From NCBI RefSeq assembly GCF_027923545.1, contig NZ_BROH01000002.1:62001-126000 (forward strand): a stretch of 64,000 bases of DNA. Direction: 5' to 3'. The notes under the pieces were generated by a model. The model made no database searches. It saw only the letters and a program-made list of their open reading frames with translations, and had not been told where the DNA came from. The stretch is from Sinisalibacter aestuarii. GTDB lineage: Bacteria; Pseudomonadota; Alphaproteobacteria; Rhodobacterales; Rhodobacteraceae. How positions within the stretch are numbered: the first letter of the stretch is position 1; each line of letters opens with the position of its first letter. Position numbers and translations under genes: made by a program. Positions 47,547-56,890 of the stretch are shown one piece after another.

Positions 47547-47831
47547 ATGTATGATCACAGCCCCCTGCCGCCGACGCAGAAGCAGCTCGACTATGCCCGT
47601 GCCATCGCCCGGCGGCTCGATATGGCCATTCCGCGCGACAATCTCGAAACCCGCCAGTCGCTCTCGCGCTGGATCGACGCGCACAGGGCCGGCACCGGCA
47701 GCGCGCCGGGCGCCACGTCGCGCCAGGTCGCCTATGCCGAGAAGATCGCCCGTATCAAGCGGCGCGCCATTCCCGAGGAATGCTTCAGGGATTCCGGCCT
47801 GATGTCGCGCTGGATCGACGCGAACCGTTAG
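47547..47831 (+). CDS. Small tandem-repeat protein, putative SOS-regulated
   Basis: 94 residues from the ATG at 47547, behind GAGGAGA. Two repeats: PTQKQLDYARAIARRLDMAIPRDNLETRQSLSRWID-like residues 9-44, then SRQVAYAEKIARIKRRAIPEECFRDSGLMSRWID-like residues 57-91. The pattern Gln-x2-Tyr-Ala-x3-Ile-Ala...Ile-Pro...Ser-Arg-Trp-Ile-Asp recalls a short motif I remember from C-terminal regions of some plasmid/Rhizobium topoisomerases. With a LexA-box match in the promoter, a role in the DNA-damage response is plausible but unproven. Overlaps the opposite gene's stop by four bases. Confidence 0.7.
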   Translation: MYDHSPLPPTQKQLDYARAIARRLDMAIPRDNLETRQSLSRWIDAHRAGTGSAPGATSRQVAYAEKIARIKRRAIPEECFRDSGLMSRWIDANR

Positions 47832-48895
47832 CGGTTGAGCCAGCCGCGTTTATGCACCAGGGCCATTTCGCCCACGGTGAACAGGATGCGCACCAGATGA
47901 TGCAGGGTCACGATCGCCGGGTTCGCCGCGAGCGACAGGGCGATCAGGCTCATCTCGACCACCCCGCCGGGGGCGAAGCTTACCACCAGCATATCCGTGG
48001 GCAGGCCGGTGGCGATATGCACGCCCGCCGCGAGCAGCACGCCCAGCCCCATCATCGCGCTGACCGAGACAACCGAAAGCCCCATGCCGCGCAGGAACAT
48101 CGTCCGCGTCATGCCGGTGAAGCGGATGCCCAGCCCGGTGCCCAGCACCACCTGCGCCACCGCCACCAGCCAGCCGGGCGCGGCGACATCCACAAGCCCG
48201 GTCATTGCCAGAGCACCGGCCACCAGCAGCGGGCCCATGAGCTGCGCCGCCGGCAGCTTCAGCCGGCTGCCAACCCAGAGCCCGGCCAGGGCGATCACCG
48301 TAACGAGCGGGATGTCATGCCAGTCCGTCGCGCCGGGGCTGAAGCTCATGCCGCCCGCCGAGCCCACCGGGTGCCCCTCCCAGAGCGACATGCCCACCGG
48401 CACCAATGTGACCACCACGATGATCCGCAGGAACTGCATCAGCGTGAGGATGCGCACATCCGCCCCTGCATCTTCGCCGAACAGGATGGATTCGAACAGC
48501 CCGCCAGGGCTGCCGGAATAATAGGCCGTGGCGCGGTCATAGCCGCCAAGACGGCGGAAAATCAGGTAGTTGGTCGCATGGGCACCAAGCACGAAAACCG
48601 CCACCGCCGGCACCGAGACCAGCATCAGCGGCAAGAGCGAGAGCACATCCGGCGTCAGCCGCGCGCCGATCATCGTGCCGATCACGCCGACAAAGATCAT
48701 GCGGACCTTCATCGGAAACTCGTAGCCGGCCGGGAAGCGGCGCTGCCCCACCGCGACGGCCAGCGCCGAGGCGGTCAGGCTGCCCAGCATATAGGGCAGC
48801 GGCATCCCGAGCCAGGCCATCACCGTGCCGCCGAGCCCGCCCAGGGCGAGCAGCACGATCGTGAAGGCGATATGGGCGAGAGGCGGGAGGGTCAT
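47828..48895 (-). CDS. AbrB-type integral membrane protein (COG3180 family)
   Basis: 355 residues from the ATG at 48895 (MTLPPLAHIAFTIVLLALGGLG). About ten hydrophobic segments in two repeats. This family is often labelled AbrB family transcriptional regulator or putative ammonia monooxygenase, both misleading; it has Gly-rich segments such as YSGSPGGLFESILFGEDAGADVRI and SFAPGGVVEMSLIALSL in the two halves and is likely a transporter or regulator of membrane metabolism. Divergent from paaJ, and convergent with the small repeat gene (stops overlap by four bases). Confidence 0.85.
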   Translation of the reverse strand: MTLPPLAHIAFTIVLLALGGLGGTVMAWLGMPLPYMLGSLTASALAVAVGQRRFPAGYEFPMKVRMIFVGVIGTMIGARLTPDVLSLLPLMLVSVPAVAVFVLGAHATNYLIFRRLGGYDRATAYYSGSPGGLFESILFGEDAGADVRILTLMQFLRIIVVVTLVPVGMSLWEGHPVGSAGGMSFSPGATDWHDIPLVTVIALAGLWVGSRLKLPAAQLMGPLLVAGALAMTGLVDVAAPGWLVAVAQVVLGTGLGIRFTGMTRTMFLRGMGLSVVSVSAMMGLGVLLAAGVHIATGLPTDMLVVSFAPGGVVEMSLIALSLAANPAIVTLHHLVRILFTVGEMALVHKRGWLNR

Positions 48896-48937
48896 GCTCG
48901 TTGGGTATACCGCGGCACACCGGGGCACAAGGGCGTG

Positions 48938-48997
48938 ATATGTTACACGATTCCGCCGAATTGCCTGCATCCGTAACATATTCCTTGCGCCGAATCG
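48938..48997. promoter_or_regulatory. Inverted repeats in the paaJ promoter region, candidate PaaX operator
   Basis: The 172-base divergent region before paaJ holds ATATGTTAC (48938-48946) with its inverse GTAACATAT (48973-48981), and CGATTC (48948-48953) with its inverse GAATCG (48992-48997). E. coli PaaX sites contain a TGATTC-like core. A GATTC half-site pair here fits a PaaX target, but the spacing differs from what I recall. Confidence 0.45.
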
Positions 48998-49067
48998 CCG
49001 CAGCAATTACCCCTGACCATGCGGTCGGCTTTGCGAAGCCGTCAGGATCAGGGAGGACGGGCCAGAT

Positions 49068-50273
49068 ATGGCAGACGCATATATCTGCGATGCGCAACGC
49101 ACACCTATTGGCCGCTATGGCGGCGCGCTCTCGCCGGTGCGCGCCGATGATCTTGCCGCGCTGCCCATCGCGGCACTGATTGCCCGCAATCCGCAGGTGG
49201 ACTGGTCGGCGATCGACGATGTGATCTTCGGCGATGCCAATCAGGCCGGCGAAGACAACCGCAACGTCGCCCGCATGGCCGCCCTGCTCTCGGGCCTGCC
49301 GGTCGAGGTGCCGGGCACGACGATGAACCGGCTCTGCGCCTCGGGGATGGATGCGGTGGGCACCGCCGCGCGCGGGATCAAAGCGGGCGATTACGATCTG
49401 GTCATCGCCGGCGGGGTCGAAAGCATGAGCCGGGCGCCCTTCGTGATGCCCAAGGCCGACGCCGCCTTTTCGCGCGCCAACGCGGTCTATGACACCACCA
49501 TCGGCTGGCGCTTCGTCAACCCGAAGATGGATGCCGCCCACGGCACCCATTCGATGCCCGAAACCGCCGACAACGTCGCCGAGGATTACAAGATCAGCCG
49601 CGCGGATCAGGACGCGTTCGCCGCCCGCTCGCAGGCCCGCTGGGCCGCCGCCCATGCCGCCGGGCGGTTCGATGACGAGATCTGCCCGGTCACCATCCCG
49701 CAGCGCAAGGGCGAGCCGCTCGTGGTCGATACCGACGAGCACCCGCGCCCCGGCACCACGGCGGAGACGCTGGCCAGATTGCGCGGGGTGAACGGCGCCG
49801 ACAAGACCGTCACTGCCGGCAATGCCTCCGGGGTCAACGACGGGGCGGCGGCGCTGCTCATCGCCTCCGGCGCGGCGGTGGAGAAATACCGGCTGACGCC
49901 GCTTGCGCGCATTGTCACCATGCAGTCGGCGGGCGTGCCGCCCCGCGTGATGGGCATCGGCCCCGTTCCCGCCAGCCGCAAGGCGCTGGCTAAGGCCGGG
50001 CTGACCATCGGCGATATCGACGTGATCGAGCTGAACGAAGCCTTCGCCAGCCAGTCGCTCGCCACCCTGCGCGAGCTGGGCCTGCCCGACGACGCGGCCC
50101 ATGTGAACCCCAATGGCGGCGCCATCGCCATGGGCCATCCGCTCGGCATGTCCGGCGCACGGCTGGTGATGACCGCCGCTTACGAACTTCAGAAAACCGG
50201 CAGCCGCTACGCGCTCTGCACCATGTGCGTGGGCGTGGGGCAAGGCGTCGCCACCATTCTCGAAAGGGTCTGA
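49068..50273 (+). CDS. paaJ: 3-oxoadipyl-CoA thiolase
   Basis: 401 residues, thiolase family. Catalytic Cys in [12 protein letters not shown] (about residue 90), the His in [14 protein letters not shown], and the second Cys in [10 protein letters not shown]. The N-terminus [28 protein letters not shown] is that of PcaF/PaaJ. Cleaves 3-oxoadipyl-CoA to acetyl- and succinyl-CoA and also an earlier intermediate of phenylacetate breakdown. First gene of the paa operon; its TGA lies two bases before paaA, which supports paaJ over pcaF. Confidence 0.93.
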   Translation: MADAYICDAQRTPIGRYGGALSPVRADDLAALPIAALIARNPQVDWSAIDDVIFGDANQAGEDNRNVARMAALLSGLPVEVPGTTMNRLCASGMDAVGTAARGIKAGDYDLVIAGGVESMSRAPFVMPKADAAFSRANAVYDTTIGWRFVNPKMDAAHGTHSMPETADNVAEDYKISRADQDAFAARSQARWAAAHAAGRFDDEICPVTIPQRKGEPLVVDTDEHPRPGTTAETLARLRGVNGADKTVTAGNASGVNDGAAALLIASGAAVEKYRLTPLARIVTMQSAGVPPRVMGIGPVPASRKALAKAGLTIGDIDVIELNEAFASQSLATLRELGLPDDAAHVNPNGGAIAMGHPLGMSGARLVMTAAYELQKTGSRYALCTMCVGVGQGVATILERV

Positions 50274-50275
50274 CC

Positions 50276-51265
50276 ATGTATGCACAGATGGTGAAATCGA
50301 CCGGCCAGGGCGTGAAACCGCGTGAGGACATGAGCCCCGAAGAGCGCCATTTCCAGGACCGGGTGGATGCAAACGAGAAGATCGAGCCGAAAGACTGGAT
50401 GCCCGACGGCTACCGCAAGACGCTGATCCGCCAGATCGCCCAGCACGCCCATTCCGAGGTGGTCGGCCAATTGCCCGAGGGCAACTGGATCACCCGCGCG
50501 CCAACGCTGGAACGCAAGGCGATCCTGCTGGCGAAGGTGCAGGACGAGGCGGGCCACGGGCTCTATCTCTACTGCGCCGCCGAGACGCTGGGCATCAGCC
50601 GCGACGAGCTGACCGAAAAGCTGCTTGATGGCTCGATGAAATATAGTTCAATATTCAACTATCCCACATTGACCTGGGCCGATATCGGCGCGGTGGGCTG
50701 GCTGGTGGACGGCGCCGCGATCATGAATCAGGTGCCGCTGCAGCGCACCTCCTACGGCCCCTACAGCCGCGCGATGATCCGCATCTGCAAGGAAGAGAGC
50801 TTTCACCAGCGCCAGGGCTTCGACATCATGATGAAGATGGCGCAGGGCACCGAAGCCCAGCGCCGCATGGCGCAGGATGCGCTCAACCGCTTCTGGTATC
50901 CCTCGCTGATGATGTTCGGCCCGTCCGACAAGGACAGCGTGCATTCGGCGCAGTCGATGGCGTGGAAGATCAAGATCAACACCAATGACGAGTTGCGCCA
51001 GAAATTCGTCGATCAGACCGTGCCGCAGGCCCATTACCTCGGCCTCACCGTGCCCGATGACGATCTGCGCTTCAACGACGAGACCGGGCACTGGGATTTT
51101 TCCGAGCCCGACTGGTCGGAATTCTATGAGGTGCTCAAGGGCAACGGCCCCTGCAACGAAGAGCGCATGGCCGCGCGGCGCAAGGCCTGGGACGATGGCG
51201 CCTGGGTGCGCGAAGGGCTGATGGCCCATGCCGGGAAACGCAGCCACCGCACCGCGGCCGAATAG
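50276..51265 (+). CDS. paaA: Phenylacetyl-CoA epoxidase catalytic subunit PaaA
   Basis: 329 residues. Four-helix-bundle di-iron enzyme: the Glu and Glu-x2-His ligands are seen in [16 protein letters not shown] and [16 protein letters not shown], with the earlier [15 protein letters not shown]. The soluble multicomponent mono-oxygenase forms the 1,2-epoxide of phenylacetyl-CoA. The start two bases after the paaJ stop and the following paaB gene put it in one operon. The N-terminus [16 protein letters not shown] is typical. Confidence 0.97.
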   Translation: MYAQMVKSTGQGVKPREDMSPEERHFQDRVDANEKIEPKDWMPDGYRKTLIRQIAQHAHSEVVGQLPEGNWITRAPTLERKAILLAKVQDEAGHGLYLYCAAETLGISRDELTEKLLDGSMKYSSIFNYPTLTWADIGAVGWLVDGAAIMNQVPLQRTSYGPYSRAMIRICKEESFHQRQGFDIMMKMAQGTEAQRRMAQDALNRFWYPSLMMFGPSDKDSVHSAQSMAWKIKINTNDELRQKFVDQTVPQAHYLGLTVPDDDLRFNDETGHWDFSEPDWSEFYEVLKGNGPCNEERMAARRKAWDDGAWVREGLMAHAGKRSHRTAAE

Positions 51266-51277
51266 GGAAAGAGCGAA

Positions 51278-51562
51278 ATGTCGAAAGAATGGCCCCTGTG
51301 GGAAATCTTCATCCGTGGCCAGCACGGGATGAGCCACCGTCATGTCGGCAGCCTGCACGCGCCCGATGCCGAAATGGCGATCAGGAATGCGCGTGATGTC
51401 TATACCCGCCGCAACGAGGGGGTGAGCATCTGGGTGGTCAAGGCCGCCGATATCGCCGCCTCGTCGCCCTCCGACAAGGGCCCGCTTTACGAGCCGTCGG
51501 AAAGCAAGGTCTACCGCCACCCCACCTTCTTCGACATCCCCGACGATGTGGGGGCGATGTGA
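51278..51562 (+). CDS. paaB: Phenylacetyl-CoA epoxidase structural subunit PaaB
   Basis: 94 residues, the family's normal size. WPLWEIFIRGQHGMSHRHVGSLHAPDAEMA is the conserved start, and SKVYRHPTFFDIPDDVG ends the protein. PaaB bridges PaaA-PaaC in the epoxidase complex and is required for activity. GGGAAAGAGCG precedes the ATG, 12 bases after paaA. Its TGA overlaps the paaC ATG by one base, so translation is coupled. Confidence 0.95.
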   Translation: MSKEWPLWEIFIRGQHGMSHRHVGSLHAPDAEMAIRNARDVYTRRNEGVSIWVVKAADIAASSPSDKGPLYEPSESKVYRHPTFFDIPDDVGAM

Positions 51563-52317
51563 TGGATCAGGCGCTGTTCGAATTCTGCCTGCGGATGGGG
51601 GATAACACCCTCGTTCTCGGCCACCGCGTTTCCGAATGGTGCGGCCATGCGCCGGTGCTGGAGGAAGACATCGCGCTGGCCAATACCGCGCTCGACCTGA
51701 TCGGCCAGACCCAGCTCTGGCTCGGCCTTGCCGGCGAGGTCGAGGGTGCGGGCCGCGACGCCGATGCGCTCGCCTTCCGCCGCGATGCCTGGGATTTCCG
51801 TTCCGTCCTGCTGGTGGAGCAGCCCAACGGCGATTTCGGCCAGACGATCCTGCGGCAATACCTGTTCGATCAATATCAGGCGCTGATGCTGGCCGAACTG
51901 GTGGCGAGCAGCGATGCGCGGGTTTCGGCCATCGCCCAGAAGGCGGCAAAGGAGGTCGCCTATCATCTCGACCGCTCGCGCGACACGGTCGTCGGCCTTG
52001 GCGACGGCACCGACGAAAGCCACACGCGGATGCAGGCGGCGCTCGACCGGCTCTATCCCTTCGTCGGCGAGCTTTTCGGCGAGGACGATCTGGATCGTGA
52101 GGTGGCGGCGCGCGGCATCGCCCCCCTGCCCGCCTCTTTGCGCGCGGCTTACGATGCGGCACTGGCCGCGACGATGGACGAGGCCACCCTCGCCCTGCCC
52201 GACAGCCGCTGGAGCCAGTCCGGCGGACGCGACGGCACGCGCCATTCGGAGCATCTGGGCCATCTGCTGACCGAGATGCAATGGCTCCAGCGCGCCTATC
52301 CGGACGCGAGATGGTAG
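51562..52317 (+). CDS. paaC: Phenylacetyl-CoA epoxidase subunit PaaC
   Basis: 251 residues, structural di-iron-like subunit that holds PaaA. I start it at the ATG at 51562, whose A is the last base of the paaB stop; the GTG just before it is less likely. Landmarks: GDNTLVLGHRVSEWCGHAPVLEEDIALANTALDLIGQ and the YHLDRSRDTVVGLGDGTDESHTRMQ block. The end runs into paaD, with seven bases of overlap. Confidence 0.95.
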   Translation: MDQALFEFCLRMGDNTLVLGHRVSEWCGHAPVLEEDIALANTALDLIGQTQLWLGLAGEVEGAGRDADALAFRRDAWDFRSVLLVEQPNGDFGQTILRQYLFDQYQALMLAELVASSDARVSAIAQKAAKEVAYHLDRSRDTVVGLGDGTDESHTRMQAALDRLYPFVGELFGEDDLDREVAARGIAPLPASLRAAYDAALAATMDEATLALPDSRWSQSGGRDGTRHSEHLGHLLTEMQWLQRAYPDARW

Positions 52318-52775
52318 CGCAGCCCTCAACCGACGAGATCTGGGCCGTGCTCGCCCGGGTGCCCGATCCGGAGATCCCGGCGATCAGCCTCACCGATCTC
52401 GGGATCATCCGCGATATCGCCTGGGAGGGTGAGACGCTGGCCGTTACGGTCACCCCCACCTATTCCGGCTGCCCGGCCACCTCGCTGATCAATTTCGAGA
52501 TCGAAACCGCGCTGCGCGAAGCGGGGATCGAGCGGATCGACCTGCGCCGCCAGCTTGCCCCGCCCTGGACGACCGACTGGCTCTCGCAGGAAGGCCGCGC
52601 CAAGCTGGAAGCCTATGGCATCGCCCCGCCGACAGCGGCTAGGGGGCCGGAGAAATGCCCGCGCTGCGGCAGCACCCATGTGGAACGGATCAGCCAGTTC
52701 GGCTCGACGCCCTGCAAAGCGCAATGGCGCTGCAAGGAGTGCCGCGAGCCCTTCGACTACTTCAAGTGCATCTGA
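52311..52775 (+). CDS. paaD: Phenylacetyl-CoA epoxidase maturation subunit PaaD
   Basis: 154 residues from the ATG at 52311, which overlaps the end of paaC. N-terminal MIP18/DUF59-like domain with DPEIPAISLTDLGIIRDI and the Cys of YSGCPATSL, a fold used in Fe-S/iron delivery. C-terminal zinc ribbon with CPRCG (about residue 115) and CKEC (about residue 142). PaaD helps to assemble the epoxidase and is not a catalytic subunit. Confidence 0.93.
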   Translation: MVAQPSTDEIWAVLARVPDPEIPAISLTDLGIIRDIAWEGETLAVTVTPTYSGCPATSLINFEIETALREAGIERIDLRRQLAPPWTTDWLSQEGRAKLEAYGIAPPTAARGPEKCPRCGSTHVERISQFGSTPCKAQWRCKECREPFDYFKCI

Positions 52776-52784
52776 GGGAAACCC

Positions 52785-53852
52785 ATGCAATTCCATGAAC
52801 TTACCGTCACAGACGTACAGAACACCAGCCGTGACGCCACCGTCGTCACCCTCGCGCCGAAGCCCGGCGAGGAAGCCGCCTTCCGGTTCATGCCGGGCCA
52901 GCACCTGACCTTCCGGCGCGATTTCGACGGCGAGGAGTTGCGCCGCTCCTACTCGCTCTGCGTGTCGCCCGGCGACGGCATGCTGAAGGTCGGGATCAAG
53001 CGCGTCGACGGCGGGGCGTTTTCCAACTGGGTGAACGACACGCTCAGGCCCGGCGACGTGATCGAGGCGATGCCGCCCTCGGGCGTCTTCCACCTGCCCG
53101 AAGCCCGCAGCGCGCGCAATTACCTCGGCTTCGCGGGCGGTTCCGGCATCACGCCGGTGCTCTCGATCCTCAAGACCGTGCTCGAAGAGGAGCCGGGCAG
53201 CAATTTCACGCTAGTCTATGCCAACCGCGCGGTGAACACGATCATGTTCCGCGAAGAGCTGGAAGACCTGAAGAACCGCTATATGGGCCGGCTCACCGTG
53301 ATCCACGTGCTGGAAAACGACACCCAGGAGATCGACCTGTTCACCGGCCGTGTCGACGCGACGAAATGCGCCCAGTTGTTCAGCCACTGGATCGACCTCA
53401 CCGCCATCGACGCCACCTATATCTGCGGCCCCGAACCGATGATGAAATCCATCGAACAGGCGCTGCTGGCACAGGATTTTCCGGCGGATGCGATCCATTA
53501 CGAGCTGTTCCTCTCCGCCCAGCCCGGCCGCCTCGCCCGGAAGGTGGCGGCGGCGAAACAGGCGGGCGGCGATACCGAAGCGATCATCACCATCGACGGC
53601 GCCACCCGCAACGTGCAGATGAACCGCGATACTTCGGTGCTCGAAGCGGCGCTGGCCAACGATCTGCCCGCGCCCTATTCCTGCACCGCCGGCGTCTGCT
53701 CCACCTGCATGGCGAAGGTGACGGAGGGCGAGGTGGAGATGCGCGCCAACCATGCGCTGGAAGATCACGAGGTGGCGGCGGGCTATGTGCTCACCTGCCA
53801 GTGCTACCCGCTCTCCGACAAGGTGGTGGTGAACTACGACGTGCACGGCTGA
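52785..53852 (+). CDS. paaE: Phenylacetyl-CoA epoxidase reductase subunit PaaE
   Basis: 355 residues. FAD-binding RRSYSLCVSPGDG, NAD(P)H-binding GGSGITPVLSILKTVL and CGPEPMMKSIEQAL form a ferredoxin-NADP reductase domain. The last part is a plant-type [2Fe-2S] ferredoxin with Cys at YSCTAGVCSTCMAKV and LTCQC. It passes electrons from NAD(P)H to the PaaAC di-iron centre. Nine bases separate it from paaD. Confidence 0.95.
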   Translation: MQFHELTVTDVQNTSRDATVVTLAPKPGEEAAFRFMPGQHLTFRRDFDGEELRRSYSLCVSPGDGMLKVGIKRVDGGAFSNWVNDTLRPGDVIEAMPPSGVFHLPEARSARNYLGFAGGSGITPVLSILKTVLEEEPGSNFTLVYANRAVNTIMFREELEDLKNRYMGRLTVIHVLENDTQEIDLFTGRVDATKCAQLFSHWIDLTAIDATYICGPEPMMKSIEQALLAQDFPADAIHYELFLSAQPGRLARKVAAAKQAGGDTEAIITIDGATRNVQMNRDTSVLEAALANDLPAPYSCTAGVCSTCMAKVTEGEVEMRANHALEDHEVAAGYVLTCQCYPLSDKVVVNYDVHG

Positions 53853-53889
53853 CCGCCACCCGGCACAAGACGCGAACAGGGAGACAGAC

Positions 53890-55917
53890 ATGGTGCAACA
53901 GGTGGCCAGCTTTGCGGCCGGCGAGTGGATCGCCCCGGGGTCGGGCGCCCGCCCGATCTATTCGGCGATTAGCGGAAAAGTGATAGCTGAAGCCGGTGGC
54001 GGGGCGTTGGACTTTGCCCAAATGTTGGATTTCGGTAAGTCAACCGGCGGCCCGGCCCTGCGCGCGATGGGCTTTCACGAGCGCGCGGCGATGCTGAAGG
54101 CGCTGGCGCTTTACCTGCAGGAGCGCCGCGAGGCCCTCTATGACATCTCCTACGATACCGGCGCCACCCTTGGCGACCACAAATTCGATATCGACGGCGG
54201 CATCGGCACGCTCTTCGTCTTCTCCTCGAAGGGGCGGCGCGAAATGCCCGACGGCCAGATCTACCTCGACGGCGGGCTTGAGCGCTTCGGCAGGGCGGGC
54301 AGCTTCATGGGCCAGCACGTCGCCGTGCCGCTGCAGGGCATCGCCGTGCATATCAACGCCTTCAACTTCCCGCTCTGGGGAATGCTCGAAAAGCTCGCCC
54401 CCACCCTGCTGGCAGGCGTGCCCGCCATCGTCAAACCGGCCACGGCGACCAGCTACGTGACCGAGCTTGCGGTGCGGATGATCCTCGAAAGCGGCATCCT
54501 GCCCGACGGCGCGCTGCAATTCATCGCCGGCGGCACCGGCGATCTGCTCGACCGGCTCGGCGGTCAGGATGTGGTGAGCTTCACCGGCTCGGCGGAGACC
54601 GGCAATTCCCTGCGCGCACGGCCCAACCTCCTGGAAAACGCGGTGCGCTTCGTGGCCGAGCAGGACAGCCTGAACGCCTCGATCCTCGGCCCGGATGTCG
54701 CGCCCGGCTCTCCGGCCTTCGACATCTTCATCAAGGAAGCCCACCGCGAGATGACGGTGAAGGCCGGGCAGAAATGCACCGCCATTCGCCGGATCTTCGC
54801 CCCCGAGGCGCATCTGCCCGCCGTGATCGAGGCGCTGTCGGCCCGGCTCGCCGCCACCCCGGTCGGCGATCCACGCGACAAGGCCACCCGCATGGGCGCG
54901 CTCGTCTCCGCCGGGCAGAAGGCCGATGTGCTCGCCAAAGCCGCGATCATCGGTGAAGAGGCCGAGCGGGTGTTTGGCGATCCCGACGATTTCGCGCTGG
55001 CCGGGAATGTCAGCCGCGATGCCTTCCTGCCGCCGATGCTGTTCCATTGCGCCGATCCGGACGCGGCCAGCAAGGTGCACGCCACCGAAGCCTTCGGCCC
55101 GGTCTCGACGGTGATGCCCTACCGCGATCTCGATCATGCCATCGCGCTGGCCAACCGGGGCGGGGGCAGCCTCGTGGCCTCGATCGTCACCGAGTCCGGC
55201 GAGGTGGCCCGCCATGCGGTGCTGAACGCGGGCCCCTCGCATGGGCGGCTCTACTTCAACAACCCCGCCAGCGCGCCCGAGGCCACCGGCCACGGCGCGC
55301 CGATGCCGCATATGATCCACGGCGGCCCCGGCCGCGCGGGCGGCGGCGAGGAGCTGGGCGGCGTGCGCGGCGTGCTGCACTACATGCAGCGCGTTGCGGT
55401 GCAAGGCTCGCCCGACCTGCTCACCGCCATCGGCAAGCGCTGGGTGCCCGGCGCGGCGGAAGTCACCGGCCCCGCCCATCCCTTCACCCGCCATTATGAC
55501 GATCTGGCGATCGGCGAGACGCTCCACACCGCCTCGCGTGAGATCACGCTGGACGACATCGAGCATTTCGCCCGGTTCACCGGCGACACCTTCTATGCCC
55601 ATATGGACGAGGCCGCCGCAGCGGCCAACCCGTTCTTTCCAGGCCGGGTGGCGCATGGCTATCTGCTGCTTTCCTTCGCCGCCGGGCTGTTCGTCCAGCC
55701 CGATCCCGGCCCGGTGCTCGCCAATACCGGGCTCGACAACCTGCGCTTCATGAAGCCGGTGGTGCCGGGCGAGCACCTGTCGGTGCGGCTCACGGTGAAG
55801 GAAAAGACCCGCCGCACCGACAGCTACGGCGAGGTGCGCTGGCATGTGACGCTCTACAACCAGGACGACGAGGTGGTGGCGGAATACGAGCTCCTCACCA
55901 TGAACGCCTACCGGTGA
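53890..55917 (+). CDS. paaZ: Oxepin-CoA hydrolase / 3-oxo-5,6-dehydrosuberyl-CoA semialdehyde dehydrogenase
   Basis: 675 residues, fusion of two enzymes. Residues about 1-520 are an aldehyde dehydrogenase with Cys296 in [13 protein letters not shown] and the NAD site [13 protein letters not shown]. Residues about 530-675 are an R-specific hydratase (MaoC hotdog) domain: [32 protein letters not shown] and the active-site segment [12 protein letters not shown]. It opens the oxepin ring and oxidises the resulting aldehyde. Directly overlaps paaX by four bases. Confidence 0.96.
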   Translation: MVQQVASFAAGEWIAPGSGARPIYSAISGKVIAEAGGGALDFAQMLDFGKSTGGPALRAMGFHERAAMLKALALYLQERREALYDISYDTGATLGDHKFDIDGGIGTLFVFSSKGRREMPDGQIYLDGGLERFGRAGSFMGQHVAVPLQGIAVHINAFNFPLWGMLEKLAPTLLAGVPAIVKPATATSYVTELAVRMILESGILPDGALQFIAGGTGDLLDRLGGQDVVSFTGSAETGNSLRARPNLLENAVRFVAEQDSLNASILGPDVAPGSPAFDIFIKEAHREMTVKAGQKCTAIRRIFAPEAHLPAVIEALSARLAATPVGDPRDKATRMGALVSAGQKADVLAKAAIIGEEAERVFGDPDDFALAGNVSRDAFLPPMLFHCADPDAASKVHATEAFGPVSTVMPYRDLDHAIALANRGGGSLVASIVTESGEVARHAVLNAGPSHGRLYFNNPASAPEATGHGAPMPHMIHGGPGRAGGGEELGGVRGVLHYMQRVAVQGSPDLLTAIGKRWVPGAAEVTGPAHPFTRHYDDLAIGETLHTASREITLDDIEHFARFTGDTFYAHMDEAAAAANPFFPGRVAHGYLLLSFAAGLFVQPDPGPVLANTGLDNLRFMKPVVPGEHLSVRLTVKEKTRRTDSYGEVRWHVTLYNQDDEVVAEYELLTMNAYR

Positions 55918-56726
55918 GCACCGCGCGCGTCATATCCGCGCTCACCCGCGATGGCGAGCCGCGCACATGGTCGCTCATCGTCACGGCCTTCGGCGATCTT
56001 GCCCGCAGCGATGGCGCCGAACTGTCCGGCCCGGTGCTCAGCGCCATCACCGGGCGGATCGGCGTCAGGCCCGAAGCGATGCGGGTGGCGCTGCACCGGT
56101 TGCGCAAGGATGGCTGGATCGCCTCGCGCCGGGCCGGGCGCGTGTCCTATTACCGCCTCACCCCGGCGGGCCGCGCCGAGGCGCAGGCCGCCAGCCCGCG
56201 CATCTATGCCACCGGAGCACCCGCGCCCGAAACCTGGCATATCCTCGTGGCCGGCCCCACCGAAATGGCCGAGCGGCTGGCGCTGGAGAGCCGGCTGGCG
56301 GCGGAGGGCTACGTGGCGCTGGCGCCGGGGGCCTGGCTGGGGCCGGGAGAGGGCGCCGACCGCGAGGGGCTCCTGCGCCTCGCGGGGCCGGATCTGAGCG
56401 TGCCCGGCTGGCTGCGCGCGGCAAACATGCCGCCCGAGCTTGCCGCGGCCTATGCCAGCTTCGCCGCCCATCTGGACGAGGCCGAAACCGCGCTGGCCGA
56501 AACCGACCCGGCCGCGCTTTCCGACCTCGACCGCGCCGCGCTGCGGGTGCTGATCGTGCATGGCTGGCGCCGGCTGGTGCTGCGCCACCCCGCCCTGCCC
56601 GACGCGCTCTTTCCCGCCGACTGGCGCGGGGCGGAATTGCGCCGCCGCGTCGCCGCCCTGCTCGATGCCATCGGCCACCCGGCGCTGGACCGGATCGAAC
56701 CCGCTCCGGTGCTGTCGGGCAAATAA
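55914..56726 (+). CDS. paaX: Phenylacetic acid degradation operon repressor PaaX
   Basis: 270 residues starting with GTG at 55914, which overlaps the paaZ TGA (GTGA). Winged-helix N-terminus (TWSLIVTAFGDLARSDGAELSGPVLSAITGRIGVRPEAMRVALHRLRKDGWI), then a central and C-terminal domain typical of PaaX (RLTPAGRAEAQ, HGWRRLVLRHPALPDALFPADW). PaaX represses the operon until phenylacetyl-CoA binds. As the last gene of the operon it is produced together with the enzymes, a negative feedback layout. Confidence 0.93.
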   Translation: MSTARVISALTRDGEPRTWSLIVTAFGDLARSDGAELSGPVLSAITGRIGVRPEAMRVALHRLRKDGWIASRRAGRVSYYRLTPAGRAEAQAASPRIYATGAPAPETWHILVAGPTEMAERLALESRLAAEGYVALAPGAWLGPGEGADREGLLRLAGPDLSVPGWLRAANMPPELAAAYASFAAHLDEAETALAETDPAALSDLDRAALRVLIVHGWRRLVLRHPALPDALFPADWRGAELRRRVAALLDAIGHPALDRIEPAPVLSGK

Positions 56727-56890
56727 GGCACCGCGCCCGCACGGGTCACCGGCATTGCACAACATCTTCCCAGATTCGCAGAAATGCCGCCACAAATCGG
56801 GCTCATTGCACCGGCAATGTTAACCATGAAATCGCCCTTGGGGGGGCACCCACGACAAGACCTGATCACGATAGCTGGTGGCCTGATATT

